NCBI GenBank assembly: GCA_021927905.1
Contig: BLLK01000047.1
Location: 2,666,001-2,730,000 of the forward strand
From: Chaetoceros tenuissimus
Lineage: Eukaryota > Bacillariophyta > Thalassiosirophyceae > Chaetocerotales > Chaetocerotaceae
DNA: 64,000 nt
Direction of reading: 5' to 3'
A model generated the notes under the pieces. That model was not told where the DNA came from and searched no databases. It saw only the letters and a program-made list of their open reading frames with translations. Position numbers and translations under genes: made by a program. This document shows positions 1-11,124 of the stretch, piece by piece (within the stretch, counting starts at the first letter, position 1; every line of letters begins with the position of its first letter).

Positions 1-372
1 ATCATACCATTGTATAAAGGTGGTCCTGTAGTTGCAACCAGTCATGAGTTGTGTTGGGAGAAATATGAGAAAGTATTTGTTGATGTCGACTCGCGAGTTG
101 CTAAAACTGATGCCCAACCACTCTCTTATTGTTACGATAATGGCGTAGTTCATACTACATCACATGCAGAGTTCTGTGTATTGATTGCGAAGAACCACGG
201 CGATGAATTCATGGACGAGAAAGGGGAAGTTGACAAGAAATGGGTCAGAGATAGAGTTCAACAAACAAAAGGACCAACCAAATTCAAGCGGGTATGCAAT
301 AAAGGTCCTGTAGTTGCAACCGATGACGATATTTGTTCAAAGAAACATCAATATGTTTGCAGAGAGAAGTAA
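1..372 (+). CDS. 3' end of a Cys-containing protein with a repeated GPVVAT module (partial)
   Basis: The frame is open from the first base of the window and ends in TAA at 370-372, so this is the C-terminal ~123 residues of a longer gene. A short motif occurs twice, KGGPVVAT followed by a Cys (about residues 7-19) and NKGPVVAT followed by a Cys near the end. This suggests a duplicated module with spaced cysteines, as in secreted proteins. No ATG is visible in this piece, so the start lies upstream of the window. I do not recognise the family. The role as an extracellular protein is only an inference from the cysteines and repeats. Confidence 0.6.
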   Translation: MIPLYKGGPVVATSHELCWEKYEKVFVDVDSRVAKTDAQPLSYCYDNGVVHTTSHAEFCVLIAKNHGDEFMDEKGEVDKKWVRDRVQQTKGPTKFKRVCNKGPVVATDDDICSKKHQYVCREK

Positions 373-519
373 GCTGAAGAAAAGTTGAGTAATTTTTGGT
401 AATTTATTGTCCAAATCTAATACATCAGTTTGTAGTTTACACAAATCATGACAGTTGCGAAACTTTGAAGCAAGCAAAGGATGAACTCGTATATTGAAAA
501 TGACAGCTCTAACTTCTTG

Positions 520-1065
520 TTAGTTGCATAGATCGTTATAATTAATAATAATTGATTCAAACTTTATTTCGATCAATTCAAAGCGAGAAGGTTGAAACTC
601 TTTGCCTGCAGAGAAAACTGACTCCTTTTCATTATCTGGTGTTGGAAGAATAACGATTGATCCATTTTTACAAGGTGTACATTCGTGTCTTGGAGGATTG
701 TACAGTTCAATAACTCGATAATTCTTGGGACAAACACAAGCTCCAACTTCTATTTCGAATTTGGCCTCGCCACGGCATTCCACACACTGTTCTTGACTTA
801 TACTCACACCCTTTTGGTCGTCTTGACAACTATAGCACTTTGGATAGTCATCACATCCCTCCAACAATTCTCTGATGGGACAAGTGTCCTGAATTAGAGT
901 ATTTGGACTGCACGAGCAACCTTCATTTGAAGATTCAACGAAAGCTCCTGTACATTTTTGGCAAGTAGAAGAATCATGATTGAAGAAGAATCCTCTATTA
1001 CAAATTGGGGCAGAATCTACACTTGCAATTGTGAAGAGAAAGTACAGGAGTTGAAACCAAAACAT
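520..1065 (-). CDS. Small secreted Cys-rich protein
   Basis: This is a 181-residue frame starting at ATG 1065. Residues 1-18 form a hydrophobic signal peptide ending near VDSAP. The mature part carries about 18 cysteines between residues 22 and 130 in CxxC-like spacings (CQKC, CYSC, CVEC, CVCP, CTPC), as in growth-factor-receptor or EGF-like Cys-rich extracellular domains. The C-terminal 45 residues lack this pattern, apart from one Cys near the end. No membrane segment follows, so a secreted product is likely. The gene diverges from the plus-strand gene starting near 1331, and the ~265 bp between the starts probably holds both promoters. Function is unknown. A further exon cannot be excluded. 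Confidence 0.6.
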   Translation of the reverse strand: MFWFQLLYFLFTIASVDSAPICNRGFFFNHDSSTCQKCTGAFVESSNEGCSCSPNTLIQDTCPIRELLEGCDDYPKCYSCQDDQKGVSISQEQCVECRGEAKFEIEVGACVCPKNYRVIELYNPPRHECTPCKNGSIVILPTPDNEKESVFSAGKEFQPSRFELIEIKFESIIINYNDLCN

Positions 1066-1330
1066 TCTTGATTCGAATTGATATGTACAGTCAAGCGATA
1101 TGAAGTCTTTATTTTTTCATTCTCAGTCCCACATACCATATTTTTATTTGATTTTTCAAATCTCGGATGCTTCCCATTCAACCTTGATGCTTTTCACAGA
1201 TGCACAAACGACAAGAAAGACTGGTGATATTGAGCAGAACCAAGTATTTTGTTACCATGTAGTGCTCTGTAATTTCTCAATTTTTAAAAACACACTAAAA
1301 GAAATAAAACCCAAACAAGTTTTCCACAAC

Positions 1331-2047
1331 ATGTATGACCCTTCTCATCCTGATGCTGATTGGAGTGGATTTGTGCCAAACAAAACATCAAGAAAACACA
1401 TTCCAACTCAGCCAAATGCTTTGGGTCCTCAAAGCAATGGCTTTTGTCCGACAGCACAGGCTCAAACTCAAGAGTGGTCTAAACCAGCTCGAAAAATTGT
1501 TCATCATAGAGAGTCAGGTGCCGAAACTACGATGAAAGAAGATGAAGATCATAGGTCTCAAACATTTTCGTTGACTGCTGGACTAATCCCAGAGGACGAT
1601 CGCGAAAAGTACAAATCCAAAAATTGGGAGACGGAAGCACAAAGTGCTTCGAAACGAAAGCAAACAGAATTGGATCAACGCTCTGTAAAAGGAAGATGCA
1701 TGTACATTCGCGGCAAAAAACCAAAAGAAGAAGGCAATAATGAAATTGTAGAAAAGAGAATTAGTGAATTTGAGAACCCCAAGCCATCGTCTCCAAATGA
1801 TTTCATAGGATTCCGCTCAAGCAATTTGGATGTAAAGTGTTCAGCGGACCAACCCCTCTTGGAACAAATTGCAAGAGACATGGCAACTTTTAAACCCAAA
1901 TCAAAATCATCATTTGATCCTTATGAAGCTGTTAGTGGTGAAAGAAGAAAAGATTTGGTGTATGAAAACTTTACAACCAAAATCCCAGGTTACACATGGC
2001 AAACGGGAATTTGCAACTTTTTTCAAAATAGTACATTAATAGACTAA
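1331..2047 (+). CDS. Unrecognised soluble protein with C-terminal IPGYT motif
   Basis: This is a 238-residue frame starting at ATG 1331 (MYDPSHPDADWSGFVP). The frame stays open upstream to 1100, but that stretch reads like non-coding AT-rich sequence, so the later ATG is preferred. The product is hydrophilic and rich in Lys, Glu, Gln and Ser, with no signal peptide or membrane segment. Near the C-terminus it has KIPGYT. The short IPGYT motif is known near the ends of some ciliary microtubule inner proteins (FAM166/CIMIP2 type). A link to flagella is only a weak inference, though centric diatoms do make flagellated sperm. It converges on VPS8 with just 3 bp between the stop codons. Confidence 0.55.
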   Translation: MYDPSHPDADWSGFVPNKTSRKHIPTQPNALGPQSNGFCPTAQAQTQEWSKPARKIVHHRESGAETTMKEDEDHRSQTFSLTAGLIPEDDREKYKSKNWETEAQSASKRKQTELDQRSVKGRCMYIRGKKPKEEGNNEIVEKRISEFENPKPSSPNDFIGFRSSNLDVKCSADQPLLEQIARDMATFKPKSKSSFDPYEAVSGERRKDLVYENFTTKIPGYTWQTGICNFFQNSTLID

Positions 2048-2050
2048 TAT

Positions 2051-5000
2051 TTATCTCAATCTACCAAAATGCTCCGCTTCTCCAAGAAGTGCAATCTTAC
2101 GTGGCATAAAGGCAGCATCTGATGATTCACCAAGTTGGAATAATTTATCTTGAATTGTAAGCATTCCTTTTTTAATTTTCTCTCTCCCTGGATTCAATCT
2201 TCCTGCAGATTTCAACGTCCGTTTCTTCCTTAAACGGGCAGTTCCAGAGTTACTTTCTACATTGTTTCGACATGGATGAGAGCCATCATTGGCAAGCCTC
2301 GAAGCATGGCCATTATTGGCAATACTAATCAATGGCAACAGCTTGTCGTCACGACTTTCTTCTTGAGGTATCTCAAAGACCTTTGTGCCTCGAGCCTGAT
2401 TTTTAGAAAGTAAAAAATGAGAGGTGTGTCGATGGGATATTCTGACATATAACTAGTTTTATCAAATGAAACCTTACCTTCAAATCGTGTTTATCCTTGG
2501 ACATTTTATGCAAATCTTGCAGCATGATGTTAGTGGCTGCATTACAGACATGAGTCTCCGATGCAAATGTTTTCAACATTGTAGCAATTAATTCCCGGAG
2601 CTCTCCCAATCGACTTCCGGCATGATCACTGGTGACTTTACGAACAAGATCATGCAGAGGAACATTTGGTACCATACGCTGCATAGTTAGTGTCAGAAGG
2701 TCATTCAGGAGATTTGTCATAATCTCAGCGTGTTCATCAATTTCTTTCGAAAGCCGTAGAAAACCTTTGGCATTTATCAAACGATCTAGGACATTAAACC
2801 ATAACTGAGAGCCGTGTTCATTCTTATGATTTGGACCTGAGTTTCTTTCGCAGAGATCTAATCCAAATGTCAGTATTTGTCTCGCTGCTACAGCTTCTTT
2901 TCCATCCCGCACAGTCTTCACCAATTTATTGATATCAACTTTCTTTTGCCTGTATCTCATTCTACCTCTATTATCCAACTGTGAAACACTAACACTTCTC
3001 ACAGCTCTTTTCAAGGACATCAGTCGACCTTCAAGTGTTTGAAGCATCAATTGCAACGCGCTGGAGACACTTCCCATTCTTTCCAAGAGATATGCAGATG
3101 CATCTGCAATTTCATATTCTTGACAAAGCTTCAAGCACCCTTCAACTCTGTAATTGTCACTATTTGTAAGGTAATGGTAAACCATATCAGGGTGGAACTT
3201 AGCCATCAATTCAAGGTATTTTTGGTGATGATCAATTGTCATGTTGGCAAGAAGTACCGGTCCTGCGACAGCATCCACTCTCACAAGGTCTCCTGAGATC
3301 ACAGCCTTTAAAAACTTAAAAAGGGCAATCTCATCTTCTCCATCCTCGAGGGAGGTTAAAATCTGTTCGAGCTCTTCGACATAAATTTCAGCTACAAGCT
3401 GTGCACAAGGAACAGGGTCTAGATTGATCAAATTGGGAAGCTTTTTACAGAGAGCGTTCCTCAAAAGATCATGAACTGTTTTCACACCTGTAGACTGCTG
3501 GTTTCTAGCAAGAATAGACGTATTGCCACCTATACATTCATTTTTCACGTACTCAAAGACTTCCCGTCTAAATCCAGGATCACTATCACGAAGATAGCAA
3601 TCTATCGCACTCGTAAAATGAATAGCGCATAACTGAGGATCTATACCAATTTCATGCAAAGAATCTTGAACCCCACCTTTGTGTAAGATGAGTGCTGCTC
3701 TAGAAATATGGTGGTCTTCAACGACTTTAAGAACCTCATTTCGATTGTAAGAGTTTCTTGGTAGTACCTGCAGAAGCTTGATTACATCTTCTTGTGCTGC
3801 CGAGGAAGACAATCTCAAAATTACGTTGCAAACAACGTTTGGAGGGGCCCGGATAGTTCCTTTCAATAGGTACTTGGCAAGAAAATCATGGAAATAATTA
3901 CTGGAATCGAGCGAATTCAAATCATTGTTGTTCTCTAAGACATGAGCAACGCGCCTTATGATATCCATTTTATCTGGACAAATGTTCTCTTGTTCACTAG
4001 AAGATGTGTCGTCCTCCTTTATATTTTGCCAATATTCCAAGCTTTCTTTGAATTCACTGTTATCAGCAAATAAAACATCATTATCATCAAAGATAAAGCT
4101 TAAGGTATCTAACAAAGCCTTCGTATCTAACATCATCAGTATACTCAGATACGGGAATTGCTTTACTCTGATTCCAATGTCACCTTTAGTTGAGGATGGC
4201 TGAGGTCGTTGAAAATCTTTTCTAATAAGTAATCGTAGTAGCTCAGGTCTTATCGTATGAACTCTGTCACTTGGTTTTATTTCAATCCCAGTCGGAAATG
4301 ATTTGTTTGTGAAACAATGTCTCAGATACAAAATGATCTTATATCCTATTTTTTGCAGAGTATGCAATCTAGTTTTGCCCATCATAGTATTAGATGTTTG
4401 ATCTGCTGCATCGAAACATGCATCGAAGAGAATTTGCAAAGGAGACGAAAAGTCATTTAGACCTTGAGTGTAGACGTGGATTAATGCTGAGTACATGGAA
4501 CTCTTTTTGAGGAGTGACAATATGGAATCAAAATCCATGATTGTGACATCCATGTGAAGCAAGCATCTTTCTACAATAGAAATATCACCAGATACTTTAC
4601 AATTCTCAACAAATTCGCTCATGACATCTGGTGCAATGTATTTCAATTTATCATTGAGTACATAGGGCTCTATAATTTCAAGAAAAACAAGGGTGTATCC
4701 TGTGTTCCGGAAACATTGGTATATTTCATTGAAAAGTAGGTCAAGACGGCGGGTTACAACACAAAATTCAATACACACACCAGCTAGCATCTGATAATGG
4801 CTTTTGGCAAGATCTATTCTATTAGATCTTTTTGAGTCAAATGAAGTTTCAGGAGCATTATCAATAGCGAGTGTCAAGTAACGCAGTAATAAATCCCCCA
4901 TCCACTCTTCATCTTCAGTAAGACGGATTCTTGAGACAAATGCTGGATGGCTTGATAAATCTCGCGAGCCATCAGTCTGTCTCTTTCGATCTTCTTGACT

Positions 5001-7769
5001 TTTGATAGTAAACTCAAAGTGATCAAGTGCCAGGGCTAGAGCTTCTAACCATTCACCATCTTCCTCGAGCGCTGATATTCGCTCTCGTATGCCAACAATA
5101 GACATTGTCTTGACTTCCTTTTCACCGAGAATTAACAGTCTATCTTCATTAGACCTGATTGTATTCTGAAATGCTTTGCAAATAATGTTATCTGGAAAAT
5201 TTTCTTTTGCTGTGGCTGGGTGGCTCAAAGCAAACTCAGCATATACATATTGGATTCCACTGAAATCAAGTCTTTCCACAAGGGTCATCATGACAGTATC
5301 GACAACCATTAGCTCATTAGTAACGGTGAGGAAAACGAGAGATCGGTCGCCCAGCCATGCCAAAGACAGAACCGGAGAAGACGCACTGAACTCATCATGG
5401 ACCCCAAAGGCAGGCCATAACATTGTTTCTTCATCATTTCCATCAGAATCACTTTCAAGCGGAGGAAAATTGGCACGACACAACTGTATAGAGCAACCCC
5501 AAGCTCTCGCCAAAATTGGTGTGACACTGTTCTCACCACCTGAAACAAGTGCCCACCCCCAAGATAAACAAGGAAGAAAAACTGCTGGTTGACCTGAAGT
5601 GCTTTGGAATTCCTGCATATTCATATCCTCATTTGAGGGTCTTGGCCATCTATGTAAGACGCTAGTTTTTGGTTCGACTGCAATAGCAAAGGAGCTTTTT
5701 TCCGATGACAGCGCAAGAAGAACGAGTTTGTGAATTGAAGGATGATAAGGTCTTTTCTTTTTATCTTCGGTTATGCACATAGGTTCGTTTTTCAATGAAG
5801 ACATTGGGGGTAGTACATCTAACGCTAGTATCTGTCCAGCGCTACCATCTAACAGACATTCGTTATCAACGCTCGACCATAATAGCATAGTTTTCACAAA
5901 CGTTAGCTTTTTTACAAGTCCCCCCGCATCTACACTAACAACGCTTAGATTCTTCTCTGATATGAAACGAACTATTGAGATAGGCGAAGAGTGCATGTCA
6001 CTGACAGCTTTGACCATAATTCCTTTAATGATGTCCCAGAGTATGACAGTGCCATTTTCATAGCCAGCAACAAGAGTCTCTCCATTCGAAGCTATATCTA
6101 TAGAAGAAACAGATCCATATTGGTCAAGTGTATTCCCCTCACCATTTGTCGTACTTAATCCAAGTTGTTGCCTTAGTTCCTCGAACAAATCAAATACCAG
6201 TATTAATCCTCGTTGGGTCCCGACTGCTATGAATTTCGATCCAATTGAAATTGAGGTAGGCAGTCCTACATCATCAATGCGCATACTTTGCTGCATTTCT
6301 GAGCTTACTCTGTCCATGTCTTTCAAATCAATCATACCTGAAAAGTTAAATTGATTCGACTGGAGTGAGGAAAGTCCCAATTGCTTCTTCGTTGTTGAGT
6401 GATTTTGTTGCATTCTTGACTTTGTTTGGAGTTCAATCTTTGGTTTCATTCTTCGCTTCACCATTAATGGCGACACGATATCTCGTTGCCCAGGTTTTAG
6501 TAGTCTCCTTTCATATTCTTCAGCGTTTTTAAGAGCCGTATCAGAGGCCAACTCTGATTTTCTTGACCCTTTTTTGTAGTGCTGCCAGTAGTTGTTAATA
6601 TTGGAGCCAATTGAATTTGAATTCCAATTAGCATCATCTCGCATATTTTTTGACTTATTTTTTGGCAATATATGGGGTTCTAGCATTGACTTTTCTTCTT
6701 GATCCTGAGATCTATAATTCTCCATTTTCCAAGTATTTGTGTCACTTTTTACAGATCGTGATTGAGGTATCGACTGCTTTCCGCTTGAATTTCTCTTCGT
6801 ATCAAGGCTTAATTTTGCAATAATCTCATCTAACTCTGCAACATCTTCATCGGACTCATCTGAATCAGTATCAATCGCATTAAGAATGGCATCTACATCC
6901 ATAGTTGACGATGCATTTGAAGCAGCTCGTCTGATCTCTACTACACCACGATCTGGTTTCTTCTTTTTGCTTTTCACATTAGCAATTTCTTCGGTATCTC
7001 CTGTAAAATTCTCCCGAATAGCTTGTGAACCAAAGTCACTAAAATCTTCATCGTAATCATCATTATCATCGTCGTCTTCCTGTAAAATCTTTTGAAGAAT
7101 AGCCCAATCTTCCGGCTTATGATTTTTCCTCGATATGTTTACAGATTCTGTGAGCGAAGATGAGTTTGATTCACTGTCATTTCGTCGATGAGACTCTTTT
7201 ACAGGAGATGTTGCCTTTCTTAATTCTGATATATCATAGTCTTGCTGCTGAGAATTCCTCAAAGGACTAGAAGAATGACTTGTTTGCTCCTTTTGAACGA
7301 GTAGATGTGGAGACTTATATTCGCTTTTCTCATTGTCGTTAGGGACACAGTAATTTTTTATACTTCCTTGGGGTCCATCTTCTTGCTGCATCGTGGCACT
7401 ATTTACATTTGTGTGTGGCGGACTTTGCGCTGTAAACGTGTATGGTCTAGTTGATATAGTCGATCCTCCCAAAGAATATCCATCATCCAAAGTAGCATTC
7501 CTACCATTCATATCCATATCATTAATTTCATCATAATCATCGTCGTCATCATCATCATCATGCTCCATTAAAATTCGTTCAAGATCGGTTGAATGATGTT
7601 TTCCTTCTGAACTGTTCATAGAGAATCTTTCGTCTTTGTTGGGATTCATTCGAGGCTTCAATTTTACTATTGAGGGAGAGAGTTGACCTATCAAATCTAA
7701 TCCATCTTCAGAAGAATCCGAGTCGGAAGCATCTAATATTGCTTGGAGTTCTAAATTACTCATTGCCAT
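2051..7769 (-). CDS. VPS8: VPS8-like CORVET tethering subunit, two exons
   Basis: The coding sequence is complement(join(2051..2395, 2478..7769)), about 1,878 residues from ATG 7769. The 82-nt intron (2396-2477) has GT-AG ends in phase 0, and ignoring it would replace the true C-terminus (ending EAEHFGRLR) with intron translation. The N-terminal ~450 residues are acidic and low-complexity, with a run of Asp near residue 75. A WD-like beta-propeller follows at about 490-690 (FIAVGTQRGLILVFD, VAGYENGTVILWD). Then come a long alpha-solenoid and a region like the central Vps8 family domain (about 960-1130). VPS8 is the CORVET subunit that binds Rab5-type GTPases and tethers endosomes. I see no C-terminal RING as in human VPS8. 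The protein is longer than the ~1,430-residue human one, mostly through its N-terminal extension. Confidence 0.85.
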
Positions 7770-8748
7770 TTTCAAATAATACTTTCAACACTCGATCGTT
7801 GACGTATGTGATGAATCGCGACTACGTTGAGAAGGTAAAAATGAGATATCTTCTTTTGAATGAAGATAGAGCCTCGAACCTATCTAGTTTCGATGAACAA
7901 AATTCACTTGAAGAAGAATCTTTTAGAACAATTTGTATGTATCCTTGGATTTGAGAGTTATTTCCATGAATACTCAAAGTGTAGAAGCCTTATCTTTACT
8001 TTATGTTCATCTCATCATCATGTCCATCATGTCTATGTAAAACGTAAAAAATCACGAAGCTAGATGAGAGAAGCATTGCCCGCCATGCACAGCACGGTAA
8101 GCTAAAATACTATAGCGGTTATAAAGGGACGGTTAAACAATGAAACTAACCTCACTTTTTGTTGGACCAGAGAGCTCTACTCTATCTACGAGTATTGTAG
8201 TAATACGCATTTGTCAAAGAGCTTTCCCAGTCAGATCTACATAGGCAGTAGCTGTGAGATTTCACAATTGTAATTTTTTTCTTGGTTTAGGGATTGCACC
8301 CCCGTAGAAATTTGATCCAAATCTATATAAGGTTCGGTGGTGCTTGCTTGTTCTGTACCATTGACGCGTAGTTCATGATTGATTGAAGAGATAATCTGTG
8401 TTGCAATATTTCATCCATCTTCAAAAGATCATAAGTCCATACATAAAAAAATATAGAAGTTCAAGTACAACAGAGTCAAGTCCCTTCATAAATGAGAATC
8501 TAGCTAAGAGTTTAGTTAACTAGCATGTAGGTAAACAATCGAGTTCATTCCCTACAAAAATGTATTATTGTTACATCACCCATGCCACTCAATGACACAA
8601 AATGAATGCTTTAAAATCTACTTTGGACGAAGTTCAAATCTTGCGAGTTTCTCTACAAAATTTTACCTCCAAAAAGATTTCAATTTTTCTATAAATTCCT
8701 ACCATTACTTATACCTTCCATTTCTTTATTGCCCTCATACATATACGC
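7770..8748. other. Intergenic region between VPS8 and the first light-harvesting gene
   Basis: This ~980-bp stretch has no convincing gene. It holds the VPS8 promoter side at its left and the light-harvesting gene's 3' UTR side at its right. Several short frames are open but have no coding character. An AATTTTTTTCTTGG string near 8273 resembles an Sm site, but no recognisable snRNA surrounds it. Confidence 0.5.
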
Positions 8749-9876
8749 TTAAACGTATGGGAAAGGTCCTTGAGTAAGAACAGACTGAGTTACAACAGCA
8801 GAGAAAGCAATCATAGCAAGACGTCCGTTCTTAAGCTCACGAAGCTTCATTCTGTTTACTTCTTCCTCGGACTTTCCGTTGAGGAATCCAAGTGGATCAA
8901 GCCCGAAGTCACCTGGCTCACGTCCAGAATCTTCGTAAAGCATTTGGATAAGGGATACAGTTGCAACAGTCTCGAAAACAGAGCACCAGAGGAAGATCTG
9001 GGACATAGCTCCTTGCTGAACAAGAGCATCGTGAGCAGTTACAGAAGTAAGTCCTTCGTATGCCTCAGGAAGTGGGTAGATTCTTGCTCCAAGGTCTACA
9101 GCAACGAATCCAGTCCATGCAAGCATAGCAACACGTCCGTGCTTAAGCTCTGCCTCACGGAGGAAGTCCATTGGTGCAAAGTCAGAGAAACGAAGAGGAT
9201 CGAATCCTACATCTCCTACGTATCCCTCAAGATTCTCTGGGTATGGAAGGAATGGAAGTGCTTCAGACTTCTTAGCAGCAAGTGAAGTAGATGCACGAGC
9301 TATAAATTAAATGATTCATGTGAGCAAACATTAAAAAGTAAATATACACCAGAAAGAAAAATGATATAGCCAAGAACGCAATTGCACGAGAAATTCTTGA
9401 TGGATTGTGTGGATTATCATCTTGCTTTTGAACATTCAATCACATTATTCCAATCAAATCTTTAATATCCTTCATGATATTCTTTTTCATTGAATGGAAG
9501 GATAGACTCCGAAATGCCATCAAACTCAATGCCATTAGATTGCCCTCAAAAGTTAAACCACCTTGGTTTCCCAACCACCCATCCACGAGCAACACCGAGT
9601 CATTTGAGATTTTTCATTTGAATAATTATTTCATTCACCAATACCATCGTCATCTCCAAAGAATTCAGTTATATATTCAAAGCTAAATCAAAAATAAATT
9701 CTACCATCAATGCCATCAATTGCCTTCGCGCAAGTACGAGTTGAAGTATCCACAACATTTCCAATCAAGAATCTCCGATGCGTTCCAGCGTCCATATCAA
9801 AGGACATACCTCCAGAGGAAGCAGGTGCGAAAGCAGATGCGGAAGCAATAAGGGATGCAAGGAGAGCGAGCTTCAT
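8749..9876 (-). CDS. Fucoxanthin chlorophyll a/c light-harvesting protein, copy 1
   Basis: The coding sequence is complement(join(8749..9299, 9810..9876)), 205 residues. Exon 1 encodes the signal peptide with ASAFAP at residues 13-18, the diatom bipartite plastid-targeting motif. A 510-nt GT-AG intron (9300-9809) splits codon 23 (phase 1). The mature part shows the LHC pattern: first helix with REAELKHGRVAML, a middle helix, and third helix with LRELKNGRLAMIAF. The Glu/Arg pairs of helices 1 and 3 bind chlorophyll and lock the helices together. FDPLRFS and FGLDPLGF precede the outer helices. It acts in the thylakoid antenna. Subgroup (Lhcr, Lhcf or other) is not settled. Its paralog at 33.9-34.9 kb shares exon structure, intron position and an upstream motif. 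Confidence 0.93.
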
Positions 9877-9975
9877 GATTTAGATTTGATATTAATACAA
9901 CGCAGGTGTTAACAGGAAAGCATGCAGTTACTTGCTAGGAGAGCACGAGAGTTTGCCTTTTTTCTTGAGGCCCAC

Positions 9976-9991
9976 TACGTGAGTTGAAGAG
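9976..9991 (-). promoter_or_regulatory. Shared 16-bp element upstream of light-harvesting copy 1
   Basis: The plus-strand string TACGTGAGTTGAAGAG lies 100 bp upstream of this gene's ATG. The identical 16-mer lies 101 bp upstream of the ATG of the other light-harvesting gene, in the same orientation, although the flanks differ. It contains an ACGTG core, as in bZIP-type binding sites. A role in light-responsive transcription is inferred. Confidence 0.55.
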
Positions 9992-10235
9992 TGCCAAAAG
10001 ATCGCAAGCGAGTGTATGTTCAACTCCAGTTTATCCCTTTCATCTTGGGGCTAATGGGTTCGGGAAAGAGAATAAAAGGGAAAAGAAAGGAGGAAATGGA
10101 ATTATTTCAATTATGTACGTAGCTAGGGAATGTGAGATGTAACACAGCTAGAACAATGTCCTGTGTCGTCGTTGTTGTTGTTTTTTGTCGTCATCTTTTC
10201 TCTTTCTCTCATTCCTCATTCCACTACATCTAGAT

Positions 10236-11018
10236 TAGGTACTTGTCGAGTGTACCGGAACAATTTGGGCTGTGAAAACGGAACAATCGGAACAGGAACA
10301 ATTGGAACAACGGTCAAAATAACGGTTATACTTATAGTCATTTATTTACTTATTCTACGTTACTCATTCGTCATCTTCATCCACTAATGGAAACTCCCAA
10401 GCTTTAATTAAAAGGCTCTTCAAATTACCATTACATAATGCAAACAATCTAACTTCAAGCATATCTTCCAACAAATTATCATTGCATCTGTCACGAACAA
10501 GTTTGAGTTGAGAAAATACTCTTTCAACATGGCAACTTGAAACCTGAAGGAGAGCAATTCTTTTGAGAGCAAATTTAAAAGCAGGGAATTCTTTATTTCC
10601 TTCTGCAACAATGGGTCGCCACCACTCCCAAATCCTGGTGGCAACTTCTCGAGAGGTTTGTTATCTCTATCCTTTAGAATCTTTGCAATACTGAGGAATT
10701 GATTGTCTGTAGGAGCTAGCTTCCTTATGTAGTCAATTCCCAAAAATTTCATGATCACAGCTGTTGATTTCTATGTAGGCACGCTCTATTTGGAAATGGA
10801 ACAAGTAACATGAAATAGAACAATCTTGTGGAAAAGGAGAGTGTGTAATTGGTCGTCAATAATGAGAGGAGGAGAGGTTTTCCGCGCTTTTTATACGGAC
10901 AGACGATATATAAGTGGTGTATACTAGGTAAAATGTTGTCATATTTGTAGTGGGTTATGAACCGGAACACTAAACGGAACAATCGGGCCACCTGAACGGA
11001 ACACTCGACAAATACCTA
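10236..11018 (-). mobile_element. Internally deleted hAT DNA transposon, 783 bp
   Basis: The ends are 22-bp terminal inverted repeats (10236-10257 and 10997-11018, 20 of 22 matching) that begin TAGG. They are flanked on both sides by the perfect 8-bp target duplication ATCTAGAT (10228-10235 and 11019-11026), which fits the hAT preference nTnnnnAn. Just inside both ends are short subterminal repeats of the CGGAACAA/CGGAACACT type, usual binding sites for hAT transposases. The interior keeps only the C-terminal part of a transposase on the minus strand, so the copy cannot move alone. It sits in the intergenic space between light-harvesting copy 1 and the phosphatase gene. The perfect target duplication suggests a fairly young insertion. 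Confidence 0.85.
10364..10660 (-). pseudogene. hAT transposase C-terminal dimerisation region (remnant)
   Basis: A 98-residue open stretch ending in TGA at 10364-10366 contains FPAFKFALKRIALLQVSS followed by CHVERVFSQLKLVRD. This matches the hAT C-terminal dimerisation domain (F-P, then S-S-x-x-x-E-R-x-F-S). A further transposase-like segment (FLGIDYIRKLAPTDNQFLS) lies just upstream at about 10640-10752 in another frame, so at least one frame break is present. The N-terminal DNA-binding and catalytic regions are missing. Confidence 0.8.
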
Positions 11019-11124
11019 ATCTAGATAGACTGTGTGTTACTCGTACCTTCCAAAGCTGTAATAATACTCAGTTCCTTTCCTATCCTCAAATTATCAGTAT
11101 TGCTTCTAGTATAGTTGTGCAGAC

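Noticed and set aside
1100-1330. N-terminal extension of the gene at 1331-2047
   Set aside because: The frame is open but the text is AT-rich and hydrophobic-random, and the MYDPSHPDADW start at 1331 looks like a natural protein start.
8190-8340. Possible snRNA with an Sm-like AATTTTTTTC string
   Set aside because: No U1, U2, U4, U5 or U6 conserved sequence is visible around it, so the string alone is not evidence.
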